Part shown: in pieces, positions 1 through 8,810 of the stretch
Layout: each line of letters starts with the position of its first letter
Position numbering within the stretch: the first letter of the stretch is position 1
From: SURF-24 sp964537965
Lineage (GTDB): Bacteria > Bacteroidota > Ignavibacteria > Ignavibacteriales > SURF-24
Length of the DNA stretch: 31,713 nt
Reading direction: 5' to 3'
NCBI GenBank assembly: GCA_964537965.1
Contig: CAZIDB010000018.1
Location: 1-31,713 of the forward strand
Program-made: the position numbers and the translations under genes
Notes under the pieces: model-generated
What the model was told of the DNA's origin: nothing
The model's input: the letters and a program-made list of their open reading frames with translations, nothing else
Database searches by the model: none

Positions 1-2010
1 CTTCTATCATACCAGGATAAAGTTCAGGTAATTAAGTGGAATAAAACCGTTTATTCAACATCAGCATTTATTAAATACGCTGAAGCATTTAATTCCAGTG
101 TACATTACAATAATTTCGTTTCAACAAAAGAAATAGAAACAGAAAGTTCTGCGTTAAGTAAAACAAATTCCGGCGTTAGCAGAAGAGACGCTTTAAGACT
201 TGCTGATACTTACACGTTACATCAATACGAATGTACAACATCCAACTTAGCCCCGGGCGGCGCTACGGCAGAAGACAATGATGTTGTCAAAACACCATCA
301 TGGCTTGTAGTTGGAGTGAATGCACGAATCCCTTACAAATGGGGCGGCTTTAACACCGTTGCACAATTTGATGATGGGCTTGCTCACGGCAGGTACGCAG
401 GTGATATAAACACTGCAGGAGTTTCTTCTTATGCTTACGGGGTTGATTGTTCCGGCTTTGTTAGCAGATGCTGGAAATTATCTTACCATGCAACTACTTC
501 TTCTATGCCTGGCATTACTACTCAGTATGCAAGCTGGGATTCGCTAAAACCGGGAGACGCAATACATAAAGTTGGACACGTAAGATTGTTTGTGAAAAGA
601 AATGTTAACGGAAGCTTTAAAATTATTGAAGCCGCAGCGCGTAACTGGGATGTTTCATACTGGTCATTCACTGCTTCTGATTTAACAAGTTATACTCCGC
701 GCTTTTACAACAGTATGGAAAAGAATTATAACGCTCAGCCCCCTGTTTTGTTATCCATAAAATCACCGGTACAGAACCAAATAATATTGGATTGGAAATG
801 CGACAGCACAAATATTCTTGGTTACAGAGTTTATGGTTCACAAGACGGAAGCAGCTGGACTCAATTATTAGATGAGAACACTTGCACAATTACTTATGCT
901 AATTTTACAATAACTAATTCCGAAAAGTACTTCCGCGTTTCAAGCAAAAAGAATGATTCTCCGGATTTTTCTGAAAGTTACTGGTCTAATGTTTTAGGTT
1001 GTACAAATAACTCAACTGCTAAAAAAGCATTAGTTGTTGACGGATTTGAAAGAGAAATTGGAAGCTGGCAAGGTATTAACAATTCTTTTATAACTAAATA
1101 TGGAAATGCCATACAGCTTTCTTCAATTGATTTTACTTCAGCAAAAAATTCAGAAATACAGGACAGCACTTTTAATTTAACTGATTATGATTATGTGTTC
1201 TGGGTTCTTGGTGATGAAAGCACAACAGATGAAACATTTAATTCAGTTGAACAGGAGCTTGTAAAAAGCTACCTGGATAAAGGCGGAAATCTTTTCGTTT
1301 CCGGAAGTGAAATTGGCTGGGACCTTGGAAATAAAGGTTCAGACGCAGATAAAAGTTTTTATGCTGATTACCTTAAAGCATCCTTTGTTTCCGATGATGC
1401 CGGTGTAAGCGCGGTAACAGGAATTGAAAACACCGCATTAGATAGCTGCAGCTTTTACATTGGACAGACTTATGAAGAAGATTATCCTGATGTATTAGCT
1501 GTTAACGGCGGCAGCACACTTTGCATGAAATATTCAAATGATAAAGGTGCGGGCGTTCAATACAGCGGGTACTTTAACGATTCAACAAGTATTGGAAAAG
1601 TAATTTATTTATCCTTCCCGTTGGAAACCACTGCCGATAACGAATCCTTTAATTCTGTTATAACAAAGGCAATAAATTATTTTAGTTCTATATCTGTAAA
1701 TGTTAATGATATTGATGAACCGGTTTCTTCATTTTCACTATCCCAGAATTACCCTAACCCGTTTAATGCAACCACAAAAATAAAATATTCCATCGCTGTA
1801 GAGACGGGGCATGCCCCGTCTCTACAATATATACAATTGAAGGTATATGATATTTTAGGTAATGAAGTAACTACTTTATTAAATAGAGAACAACCCGCAG
1901 GAGAATACGAAGTTGAATTCGATGCTAGCAAACTAACAAGTGGAATTTATTTCTATCAACTTAAAGTTGGAAATTTTATTGAGACAAAAAAAATGTGTTT
2001 GATTAAGTAA
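1..2010 (+). CDS. NlpC/P60-like secreted protein with T9SS sorting domain (5' partial)
   Basis: The reading frame is open from the first base, so the start lies outside the window; the GTG at 316 is internal. 669 residues are visible. Residues about 100-235 look like an NlpC/P60 cysteine peptidase: D-C-S-G-F with the likely nucleophile Cys150, and G-D-A-I followed by K-V-G-H-V with the likely His193. Such enzymes usually cut cell-wall peptides. A fibronectin-III-like stretch follows (about 245-325). Next is a region of about 200 residues beginning near VVDGFERE and containing LGDES and VSGSEIGWDL, a module I associate with amidase- or xanthan-lyase-like proteins, possibly amidotransferase-like in fold. 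The C-terminus (about 575-669) is a T9SS type A sorting domain (NYPNPFN, GIYFYQLK), so export to the cell surface is expected. A palindromic insert lies at 1798-1827. It heads a tight four-gene cluster. Family call is good; substrate is unknown. Confidence 0.85.
   Translation, partial: LLSYQDKVQVIKWNKTVYSTSAFIKYAEAFNSSVHYNNFVSTKEIETESSALSKTNSGVSRRDALRLADTYTLHQYECTTSNLAPGGATAEDNDVVKTPSWLVVGVNARIPYKWGGFNTVAQFDDGLAHGRYAGDINTAGVSSYAYGVDCSGFVSRCWKLSYHATTSSMPGITTQYASWDSLKPGDAIHKVGHVRLFVKRNVNGSFKIIEAAARNWDVSYWSFTASDLTSYTPRFYNSMEKNYNAQPPVLLSIKSPVQNQIILDWKCDSTNILGYRVYGSQDGSSWTQLLDENTCTITYANFTITNSEKYFRVSSKKNDSPDFSESYWSNVLGCTNNSTAKKALVVDGFEREIGSWQGINNSFITKYGNAIQLSSIDFTSAKNSEIQDSTFNLTDYDYVFWVLGDESTTDETFNSVEQELVKSYLDKGGNLFVSGSEIGWDLGNKGSDADKSFYADYLKASFVSDDAGVSAVTGIENTALDSCSFYIGQTYEEDYPDVLAVNGGSTLCMKYSNDKGAGVQYSGYFNDSTSIGKVIYLSFPLETTADNESFNSVITKAINYFSSISVNVNDIDEPVSSFSLSQNYPNPFNATTKIKYSIAVETGHAPSLQYIQLKVYDILGNEVTTLLNREQPAGEYEVEFDASKLTSGIYFYQLKVGNFIETKKMCLIK
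1769..1964 (+). repeat. 196-bp exact repeat, copy 1 (T9SS sorting-domain region)
   Basis: These 196 bases match 4741-4936 without a mismatch. They cover most of the sorting-domain coding region and include the palindrome. The two genes differ just outside the block (bases 1767-1768, and again from 1965), and the rest of the proteins are unrelated. This points to a recent segmental copy or gene conversion between the two genes. Confidence 0.95.
1797..1826. repeat. 30-bp perfect palindrome inside a sorting-domain gene
   Basis: Each arm is TGTAGAGACGGGGCA or its reverse complement, giving a 30-bp perfect palindrome. The ten codons 1798-1827 (V-E-T-G-H-A-P-S-L-Q) interrupt the sorting domain between KIKYSI and the strand LKVYDILG. 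The sorting domain of the 5'-nucleotidase in this same window lacks such an insert. It therefore looks like an in-frame mobile palindrome. Related copies lie at 3424-3465 and 4769-4798. Confidence 0.9.
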
Positions 2011-2017
2011 GGATCTA

Positions 2018-2590
2018 ATGCTGAAAATAAAATTAAATATTGTTGTATTCTTATTTATATCTTCAATTGTTTGGAGCCAGTCTATTAGCTTTAAAAAGGA
2101 ATTGATAGAAGCAAAAATACAAGATGACTACTGTACACTAACCGGAAATTATTTCTTCGAGAATAATGAATTGAACGGTTCTGAATCGCCCATATTTTAT
2201 CCATTTGTAATAAGCAGTTCTTTATCATACCCGGATAGTATTTCTGTTTTTAACTTAACTACTCTTCAGCCAATAACTTTTACAAAGCTTAAAGATGGGA
2301 TATCATTTATTGTTAGAATAGAACCGGGATCAACAACTCAATTAAAAATTATCTACAAACAAAAAGTGCCGGATAATTATTTTGAATATATTTTAACGAC
2401 AACTTTAGATTGGAAAAAGCCGCTCGAATCTGCTGAGTTTAATATACTTTTGCCTGCTTCCTGTTTGAATCCTAATATTTCTTATAAAGAAGACTCAATC
2501 ATAAGTGATAAAAATTTTCTATGCTACACTTTCACAAAATCTAATTTCCTGCCGAAGAAGAACCTTATTATTAGATGGGAGGACAAATAA
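2018..2590 (+). CDS. Small secreted protein of unknown function
   Basis: 190 residues. The N-terminus is a clear signal peptide (basic MLKIK, then a hydrophobic run, ending near W-S-Q at residue 21). The rest is rich in beta-prone, Ser/Thr/Asn-rich sequence with no catalytic motif that I recognise. It has no T9SS sorting domain, so it is probably periplasmic or associated with the outer membrane. It starts 7 bases after the preceding stop, with AAGGA upstream, and its TAA stop shares one base with the next ATG (TAATG). Translation is therefore likely coupled, and it is probably co-expressed with its neighbours. Function is unknown. Confidence 0.8.
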   Translation: MLKIKLNIVVFLFISSIVWSQSISFKKELIEAKIQDDYCTLTGNYFFENNELNGSESPIFYPFVISSSLSYPDSISVFNLTTLQPITFTKLKDGISFIVRIEPGSTTQLKIIYKQKVPDNYFEYILTTTLDWKKPLESAEFNILLPASCLNPNISYKEDSIISDKNFLCYTFTKSNFLPKKNLIIRWEDK

Positions 2591-3660
2591 TGAAAAAGGT
2601 TTTTACTTTATTATCTCTAATAACTTCAATTATTTTAAATGCTAATCCAAGATTACCAACATTTACACTAAATGAATTTGGGTTTGATGAGAAAGGTTGG
2701 GTAATTGAGCTATGTTCATATGATTATGGCTCGGATTTTCAAATTCAGATAATTTCAAATACAGACACATCAAAATTCTTCCGGATATATCCTGTTGGTA
2801 ATTCCTACTACTATTTGATTTCAAAAGATAGTTTGAATGAAGAATTTTATATAAATCCTTTGGGTGATAACATTGTTATCCGTGATCCAAACAATTGGTG
2901 CGTTGTTTGGTTTTCATTTGGTTCTAAAGGAGGTGGAATACAACGTATCGTACCGAAAGTAAATCAATCCTTTAGCGTTTGGCATAAACCATTGGGAAAA
3001 ACATTTTTCTACTTGGATAATTCTCCAACATTTGGCCTTCCAAATGATTCCATTGGTGCTATTGGAACATTAAACGGAATAATTAAAGATACGCTGGGGC
3101 ACCCAATACCAAATCTAAAAGTGTATTACGATTATGAAACGTATTATGGCGGTGGGGATATCTATACAACCACAGACGACTCGGGGCATTTCTGCATAAC
3201 AAATTTTGCAGAATGTCTTTCATTAAAATTTAAGAACAGATATTTTTATGATGACAAAGTAAACGTTCTGCTTTACCCCGACAGCACAATAAATATTTCA
3301 ATTGTAATTAAAACAGATATTCTTTCAGGTGTTGAACCTGGTTATGTACTTGCTGGTTTCAACCTGGAGCAGAATTTTCCCAATCCGTTCAACCCAACTA
3401 CAAAAATAAAATATACAATTCCCGTAGAGACGTTGCGCTCCGCCGAAGGAGGAACGTCTCTGCAAAATGTAACATTGAAGGTTTATGATATTCTTGGTAA
3501 TGAAGTTGCTACTCTTGTAGATGAAGAGCAACCTGCCGGTGAATATGAAGTTGAGTTCAGTGTAAACCAAAGTGAAGTTTCGTTACCAAGTGGAATATAT
3601 TTTTACCGACTTATAGTTGGAATTTTTATTGATACAAAAAAAATGTGTATCCTTAAATAA
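2590..3660 (+). CDS. Secreted carboxypeptidase-regulatory-like protein with T9SS sorting domain
   Basis: 356 residues. I chose the ATG at 2590 (MKKVFTLLS) because GGGAGGA at 2577-2583 is well placed and the encoded N-terminus is a typical signal peptide; an ATG at 2575 would add five residues. Residues about 155-240 (GTLNGIIKDTLGHPIPNLKV, then TTTDDSGHF) match the carboxypeptidase-regulatory-like beta-sandwich fold common in Bacteroidota surface proteins. The C-terminus is a T9SS type A sorting domain (NFPNPFNPTTKIKY ... GIYFYRL). The middle has no recognised domain. The sorting domain carries a 14-codon palindromic insert at 3424-3465. It is likely a cell-surface or secreted protein; ligand unknown. 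Confidence 0.82.
   Translation: MKKVFTLLSLITSIILNANPRLPTFTLNEFGFDEKGWVIELCSYDYGSDFQIQIISNTDTSKFFRIYPVGNSYYYLISKDSLNEEFYINPLGDNIVIRDPNNWCVVWFSFGSKGGGIQRIVPKVNQSFSVWHKPLGKTFFYLDNSPTFGLPNDSIGAIGTLNGIIKDTLGHPIPNLKVYYDYETYYGGGDIYTTTDDSGHFCITNFAECLSLKFKNRYFYDDKVNVLLYPDSTINISIVIKTDILSGVEPGYVLAGFNLEQNFPNPFNPTTKIKYTIPVETLRSAEGGTSLQNVTLKVYDILGNEVATLVDEEQPAGEYEVEFSVNQSEVSLPSGIYFYRLIVGIFIDTKKMCILK
3424..3465. repeat. 42-bp palindromic insert in sorting domain (variant form)
   Basis: The arms GTAGAGACGTT and AACGTCTCTGC pair with one mismatch. Between them CTCC and GGAG can form an inner stem. The insert adds 14 codons, V-E-T ... S-L-Q, at the same site, in the same orientation and in the same reading phase as the 30-bp palindromes at 1797 and 4769, but its centre differs. 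This shows a family of related elements, not one duplicated gene segment. Confidence 0.85.
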
Positions 3661-3674
3661 ACATGGGGAAACAA

Positions 3675-4982
3675 ATGAAAATGAAATCAACTTACATAAT
3701 ATTATTTCTTTTAAGCTCACTTACATATGCTCAGAAAGGATGGTTTAGTCAGCATGTGCCTGCAAATATTTACCAAATGAACGACATTTTTGCTTTGAAT
3801 GATAATATTGCTTTTGCTGTTGGTGATTCCGGTAAAATTATTAAAACCACTGATGGTGGAAAAAACTGGAATTTAATTTTTGATTCAGACACTCTTTATT
3901 ATTTACGTTCCATATCCTTTGTTGATTCATTAAAGGGCTGGATTATTGGTCAAGGAATAATTATGAGAACTACTGATGGTGGCATTAATTGGTCATCACA
4001 ATCATTTGATAATATAATTGCATTTAGTTCTGTGTGTTTCATTAATCCTGATACTGGTTGGGTAGCCGGAGGATCATATGGAACTGTCTATAAAACAACT
4101 AATGGCGGTTTAGATTGGATGATGGTTCATACTGGGGCAAGCTATCTTGCCATATCAGGAGTATACTTCATTAATTCAAAAGTTGGATTTGCTACCGCAA
4201 TTGAAGCTGGTTGGGGAATTGCTGAATATGGAGCTTTTGTTTCTACTACTGATGGGGGAGAAACCTGGAGCGTTAAGAAAAACTATGATCTCTACTCTGT
4301 TTCTTTTAGCGATCAATACTTTGGTTGGATGATGGGAAGATTCTCAGGAGATAAAAGTCTTTTCTACTTTACTGAAGATGGCGGAAAGAACTGGGAATCT
4401 AAATTTGTTGATTACTACATACTTGATCTTTCTTTTCTTAATGACAAAGAAGGTTGGTGTATTGGTAAGGATTTTATTATCCATACAACAAACTGTGGCG
4501 ATTCATGGAATTTACAGCTTAATACAAAAGAGAGTTCAAGTTATATTACGTTTAATTCAATTCATTCGCGTTATAATTCTACAAGCTGGGTTTGCGGGAC
4601 AAAGAATCTCTGGAGTATAGGAAAAACAGTTGGCGTTATTTATAAATATACTGATAGTATTGCTTCCGGTGTTTCTCGATATGGCAATAATTTACCAATT
4701 ACTTTCTCTCTTTCTCAAAACTTCCCTAACCCGTTTAACCCAACCACAAAAATAAAATATTCCATCGCTGTAGAGACGGGGCATGCCCCGTCTCTACAAT
4801 ATATACAATTGAAGGTATATGATATTTTAGGTAATGAAGTAACTACTTTATTAAATAGAGAACAACCCGCAGGAGAATACGAAGTTGAATTCGATGCTAG
4901 CAAACTAACAAGTGGAATTTATTTCTATCAACTTAAGGTTGGAAGTTTTATTGAGACGAAAAAAATGATTTTACTAAAATAA
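3675..4982 (+). CDS. YCF48/BNR-repeat secreted protein with T9SS sorting domain
   Basis: 435 residues from the ATG at 3675, chosen because GGGGA sits 5-6 bases upstream and the N-terminus (MKMKSTYIILFLLSS) is a signal peptide; an ATG at 3663 is less well placed. Residues about 25-310 contain at least six Asp-box-like repeats of the form TTDGGxxW (for example KTTDGGKNW, RTTDGGINW, KTTNGGLDW, STTDGGETW). This is the pattern of YCF48-like or BNR beta-propellers. The last roughly 90 residues are a T9SS type A sorting domain that shares a 196-bp exact block with the gene ending at 2010. It closes the four-gene cluster. A binding or scaffolding role at the surface is likely; no catalytic residues are evident. 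Confidence 0.87.
   Translation: MKMKSTYIILFLLSSLTYAQKGWFSQHVPANIYQMNDIFALNDNIAFAVGDSGKIIKTTDGGKNWNLIFDSDTLYYLRSISFVDSLKGWIIGQGIIMRTTDGGINWSSQSFDNIIAFSSVCFINPDTGWVAGGSYGTVYKTTNGGLDWMMVHTGASYLAISGVYFINSKVGFATAIEAGWGIAEYGAFVSTTDGGETWSVKKNYDLYSVSFSDQYFGWMMGRFSGDKSLFYFTEDGGKNWESKFVDYYILDLSFLNDKEGWCIGKDFIIHTTNCGDSWNLQLNTKESSSYITFNSIHSRYNSTSWVCGTKNLWSIGKTVGVIYKYTDSIASGVSRYGNNLPITFSLSQNFPNPFNPTTKIKYSIAVETGHAPSLQYIQLKVYDILGNEVTTLLNREQPAGEYEVEFDASKLTSGIYFYQLKVGSFIETKKMILLK
4741..4936 (+). repeat. 196-bp exact repeat, copy 2
   Basis: Identical to 1769-1964; see that entry. The first difference downstream is A at 1965 against G at 4937. Confidence 0.95.
4769..4798. repeat. 30-bp perfect palindrome inside a sorting-domain gene
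   Basis: Same sequence as the palindrome at 1797-1826, and part of the 196-bp exact repeat. It adds the codons V-E-T-G-H-A-P-S-L-Q (4770-4799) to the sorting domain. Confidence 0.9.
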
Positions 4983-5033
4983 ATTAATGGATGAACTGAC
5001 TTCATCGTTAAATTCAATGGTTAGATAAAAGAA

Positions 5034-5921
5034 TTATTTTCTTTTAATACACACCGCTAATGTACCAAACACTGCAAAAAGCAACCCGATCATTGCTTTT
5101 GTATTTAATGATTCACCTAAAAATATCCAGGCAAGTAATGCTATCTGGATTAACATTGTGTTGTTAATAATGCTTGATTCTGCGGCAGTTAAAAATCTTA
5201 AAGTATGATTCCAGATTGTAAAAGCAATTGCCGTGTTAATTACTGCTAACCAAATTATTATCAACCAGGGGTTAATCTGAAGCTGCGGAATTCCCTGGTA
5301 CCATATTCCGCTTATTAAAAGCAAAACCGAACCAACACCCATACTAAGGACAGTTATTGTCAATGGACGCAGATTCCCCTTTTTATTAATGCTCCTTCCT
5401 AAAATTGACGATAAAGCATTGGCAAGCACACCCACCAGTACGATAGCTAATCCTACCCATTCACTTTCAGGAAAGTGAACAGGATAAAAATAAATTACGG
5501 CTCCTATAGTAAACAAAGTAACACCAAACCATTGAAGTTTAGTCAATCTTTCATTTAGAAATAATATTCCTATGATCGCAACAATGATTGTTGTAAAGTT
5601 TAACAACAATGTAACCGTAACAGAAGGAAGATAGAACAATCCGAGAAATTGTGAACCTTGCGTAACAAAATAAAAGAGAACTCCAAGAAATATTATTTTA
5701 GTCAGGTCTTTCCTAATAATCCTGCCTATTTCTTCTTTAGAGTTTTTGGAAAAAAGGAAAACAACGAACAGGCAAATAAAAGCAATTGAATATCGCAATC
5801 CAGCAAAAGTAATTGCCGGAATATTCTTCAATCCAATTTTAATAAGCACCCAGGAAGTTGACCATAAAAATGTTACAAACAACGCCTGTAATACAACTGT
5901 AAGATGGGACCTTGACTTCAT
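5034..5921 (-). CDS. EamA-family (DMT superfamily) transporter
   Basis: 295 residues, almost entirely hydrophobic, with about ten membrane segments in two EamA repeats. The first repeat starts near FVTFLWSTSWVLIKIG and contains FLNERLTKLQWFGV; the second contains LGESLNTKAMIG. Length and pattern match drug/metabolite exporters of the inner membrane. The substrate cannot be read from sequence. It starts 5 bases after the corA stop on the same strand, so the two are probably co-transcribed. Its 3' end faces the T9SS cluster with only about 50 bases between, where I see no strong terminator. Confidence 0.88.
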   Translation of the reverse strand: MKSRSHLTVVLQALFVTFLWSTSWVLIKIGLKNIPAITFAGLRYSIAFICLFVVFLFSKNSKEEIGRIIRKDLTKIIFLGVLFYFVTQGSQFLGLFYLPSVTVTLLLNFTTIIVAIIGILFLNERLTKLQWFGVTLFTIGAVIYFYPVHFPESEWVGLAIVLVGVLANALSSILGRSINKKGNLRPLTITVLSMGVGSVLLLISGIWYQGIPQLQINPWLIIIWLAVINTAIAFTIWNHTLRFLTAAESSIINNTMLIQIALLAWIFLGESLNTKAMIGLLFAVFGTLAVCIKRK

Positions 5922-5926
5922 ATAAT

Positions 5927-7003
5927 CTAAAACCAGTTCTTTCTTTTAAATAAATAAAGAAGGCTTAACCCAACAACAAACATTACAACAAGCACAAGCG
6001 GATAACCGTAAAACCAGTTAAGCTCCGGCATATTATACGGGCTTGCATTCGTATTAAAGTTCATTCCGTAAATGCCTGCAATAAATGTTAACGGGATAAA
6101 TATTGTTGAGATGATTGTTAACACTTTCATCACCTCATTCATCCTGTTGCTAACGCTGGAAAGATAAATATCCATCATACCGGCAATCATTTCTCTGTAA
6201 TTCTCTGTTGTATCAATTATTTGTATTATGTGATCATACAAATCTCTAAGGTAAATTGAAGTACCGCTCTTCAATAATTCCGATTCAATTTTCTCAAGAT
6301 TATTAATTGCATCTCTTAACGGCCAAACTGCGCGTCGGATAAGAATCATATCAGCTTTTAGTCTATATAACTTATGAAGTATATCTCGTGAAGGTTTGGC
6401 GAGAAGTTCATCTTCAATCTCTTCAATTTTATCGCCAACGGTTTCTAACACCGAAAAATAATTATCGATTACCCAATCCAGAAGACGATAGGTTAAATAA
6501 TCAGTTTTAAATTCCCGGATGTGACCTTTGTTTTTTCTGATGCTCTCCCTTATAACCTCAAATTCATCTTTCTCGTCTTCCTGGAAAGACAAGACGAAAT
6601 TCTTCCCTAACACAAGACTAACGTGTTCAACTTTTAACTGGTTCTCATCATACTTGAGAAGTTTAATGACGATAAAAATGTATTCTCCTAAATCCTCGGT
6701 CTTTGGCCGGTGGGCAGTATTAAGAATATCTTCCAATGTAAGAGGATTTATTTTGAACAATTCGCCAAGCTTACCAATTTTATCCGGGTGCTGGATTCCA
6801 TCAACATTTATCCAGATTTTCTCTTCCGGTTTTAGATACTGCAATATTTCTTCAGGTTCAGAGAATATTTTTTCCACATATTGGTCTTTATCGTACTCAA
6901 TTAAATTGCACTTAAAAACGCCTGGCGGTTTCTCACCCGTGTAAATTAGTGTTCCCGGCGACTGGCCAATTTTCCTTGAAGTATTCTTAAGCAGCTTTTT
7001 CAT
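5927..7003 (-). CDS. corA: CorA-type magnesium/cobalt channel
   Basis: 358 residues from the ATG at 7003 (MKKLLKNTSRKIG). The frame also allows an ATG at 7066, adding 21 residues, but CorA relatives typically begin with a short basic stretch before a PPGTLIYTGE-like segment, so 7003 is preferred. A long acidic, helical cytoplasmic domain is followed by two C-terminal membrane helices. The first ends in the diagnostic loop Y-G-M-N (IYGMNFN), the ion selectivity motif. A positively charged tail (FKRKNWF) closes the protein. The expected role is Mg2+ (or Co2+/Ni2+) entry as a pentamer in the inner membrane. It is first in a two-gene unit with the EamA permease. Confidence 0.92.
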   Translation of the reverse strand: MKKLLKNTSRKIGQSPGTLIYTGEKPPGVFKCNLIEYDKDQYVEKIFSEPEEILQYLKPEEKIWINVDGIQHPDKIGKLGELFKINPLTLEDILNTAHRPKTEDLGEYIFIVIKLLKYDENQLKVEHVSLVLGKNFVLSFQEDEKDEFEVIRESIRKNKGHIREFKTDYLTYRLLDWVIDNYFSVLETVGDKIEEIEDELLAKPSRDILHKLYRLKADMILIRRAVWPLRDAINNLEKIESELLKSGTSIYLRDLYDHIIQIIDTTENYREMIAGMMDIYLSSVSNRMNEVMKVLTIISTIFIPLTFIAGIYGMNFNTNASPYNMPELNWFYGYPLVLVVMFVVGLSLLYLFKRKNWF

Positions 7004-7066
7004 AATAATTCTTTGCGGATTTATAGCAGCGGCTTTTCTATAGAAAAAATTTCTTTTAAGATTCAT

Positions 7067-7288
7067 GTCTATACCCAGTCATTTATTTAATTAACAAAAT
7101 TTTCTTACCTGAGAATCAGAAAATCAAAACCCGGAACCATAATTAAGTTAGCAGTTATTGCTAAACTGTATTTCATATTTTTGATTTCCGGGATTCATAA
7201 TTCTTTTATCCTTTTGGATTGCATCTTCAACTTAATAGTAACTATATTTGCCGAAGATTTTTTTAATGCGAAAGGAAATTATTAAAAG
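7067..7288. other. Divergent intergenic region with a small hairpin
   Basis: This AT-rich stretch separates the divergent corA and MFS genes and must hold both promoters. TTAGCA (7148-7153) and TGCTAA (7159-7164) form a 6-bp stem with a 5-base loop. Flanking it, GAAAATCAAAA and TTTTTGATTTCC are loosely complementary. I cannot assign a regulator, and no convincing promoter stands out. Confidence 0.35.
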
Positions 7289-8611
7289 ATGACACAAAAT
7301 GAAAATAGTACCGGCTGGAAATTTCCAAAAGCTTTCTGGACTGCTAACCTTGTTGAGTTATTTGAACGATCTGCACATTATGCCGTCTTTATTGCCATAA
7401 CACTGTACTTAACAAAGGTTGTTGGTTTTAATGATATATGGGCTGCCTGGATAGGTGGTGTTTATTCTGCCGGTTTATATTTTCTTCCCACTTTTACCGG
7501 AGCCTTTGCCGATAAAATTGGTTTCAGGAAAGCTATTATTCTTGCCTTTGCTCTTTTAACTATCGGTTATTTTTCACTTGGTGCATTCCCTTATAAAACC
7601 TCAGTATTACCTTCGCTTATAATTCTTATGTTCGGCGGTTCATTTATTAAATCCATTATTACCGGTACGGTTGCTAAAACAACAACACAGGAAACCAGGG
7701 CAAAAGGCTATTCAATTTTTTACGGAATGGTAAACATAGGTTCATTCCTTGGAAAAACTTTTGCTTATCCTTTAAGAGTAGAATGGGGAGTTGAATCTAT
7801 TAATTTTTATTCTGCAGCAATGACTTTTATCGCTTTGGTTGTTGTAGCTTTATTTTATAAAAATGTTGATATGCACGGCGAAGGCAAATCAATTAAAGAT
7901 GCATGGGAAGGATTTATAAGAGTTATTAAAAATACAAGATTACTATTGCTGATTTTAATTGTAACAGGTTTCTGGATTATTCAGCATCAGCTTTATGCAA
8001 CAATGCCCAAATATGTTTTACGCACTGTTGGAGAAAATGCTTCTCCTGAATGGATTGCAAATGTTAATCCGCTTGTTGTAGTTCTAACTGTTGTTCTTAT
8101 TACACACATGATGAGAAAGGTAAAAGCAATTACCTCAATGACAGTTGGAATGTTCCTTATGCCTATCTCCGCTCTTTTAATGGCTTCGAGCTACATACTT
8201 GAATCGATGGCCGGAGAACAGGTTTCAATATTCGGATTATTCACTGCTCACCCGATTACTATTATGATGATCATCGGAATTGTTTTTCAGGGACTTGCAG
8301 AATGTTTTATTTCCCCGCGCTATCTGGAATTCTTTTCCCTGCAGGCGCCTAAAGGTGAGGAAGGATTATACCTCGGATTCAGTCATCTTCACTCTTTTCT
8401 TGCATCAATATTAGGTTTTGGTATTTCAGGATATTTATTAACTGCTTACGCACCTGATCCTACGACTTTAACTCCTGAACAAATACATACTGCTTATGAT
8501 CATTCATATTATATCTGGTTCTACTTTGCAGCAATTGGTTTAGTTGCAGCAATCGCTTTGATTATTTATAATATTATTACTTCAAAATTAGATAAGAAGA
8601 AATTTGCTTAG
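7289..8611 (+). CDS. MFS transporter, POT/peptide-transporter-like
   Basis: 440 residues with about twelve membrane segments. The first helix carries ELFERSAHYA, which resembles the ExxER proton-coupling motif in helix 1 of proton-dependent oligopeptide (POT/PTR) transporters. The loop GAFADKIGFRKAI is the conserved MFS loop 2-3 motif. An inner-membrane symporter of small peptides or a related solute is the best guess, but the POT call rests on one motif and the substrate is not known. AAAGGAAA lies upstream of the ATG. It stands alone, divergent from corA, with about 200 bases before the next gene. Confidence 0.85.
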   Translation: MTQNENSTGWKFPKAFWTANLVELFERSAHYAVFIAITLYLTKVVGFNDIWAAWIGGVYSAGLYFLPTFTGAFADKIGFRKAIILAFALLTIGYFSLGAFPYKTSVLPSLIILMFGGSFIKSIITGTVAKTTTQETRAKGYSIFYGMVNIGSFLGKTFAYPLRVEWGVESINFYSAAMTFIALVVVALFYKNVDMHGEGKSIKDAWEGFIRVIKNTRLLLLILIVTGFWIIQHQLYATMPKYVLRTVGENASPEWIANVNPLVVVLTVVLITHMMRKVKAITSMTVGMFLMPISALLMASSYILESMAGEQVSIFGLFTAHPITIMMIIGIVFQGLAECFISPRYLEFFSLQAPKGEEGLYLGFSHLHSFLASILGFGISGYLLTAYAPDPTTLTPEQIHTAYDHSYYIWFYFAAIGLVAAIALIIYNIITSKLDKKKFA

Positions 8612-8810
8612 CAGAATAACATTTTTTGTAACTACAGATTAAATGTTTTGATTGTCGAATAAAGTTTTTAATTTTCAAAAAACAATTTCTCTGACTGATG
8701 ACCTTACAAGGTTACTTATTACTACTTCATAAAAATGAACATTAAGTTGTTAAACTTCATTAGGAATTAAAACTATATACAATACATAAACTTACCGCAA
8801 GGAGGCTTTG

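Noticed and set aside
6528..6944. Open frame of 138 codons on the + strand inside corA
   Set aside because: It is antisense to a well-supported gene, has no recognisable protein features or ribosome binding site, and mirrors codon bias of the opposite strand.
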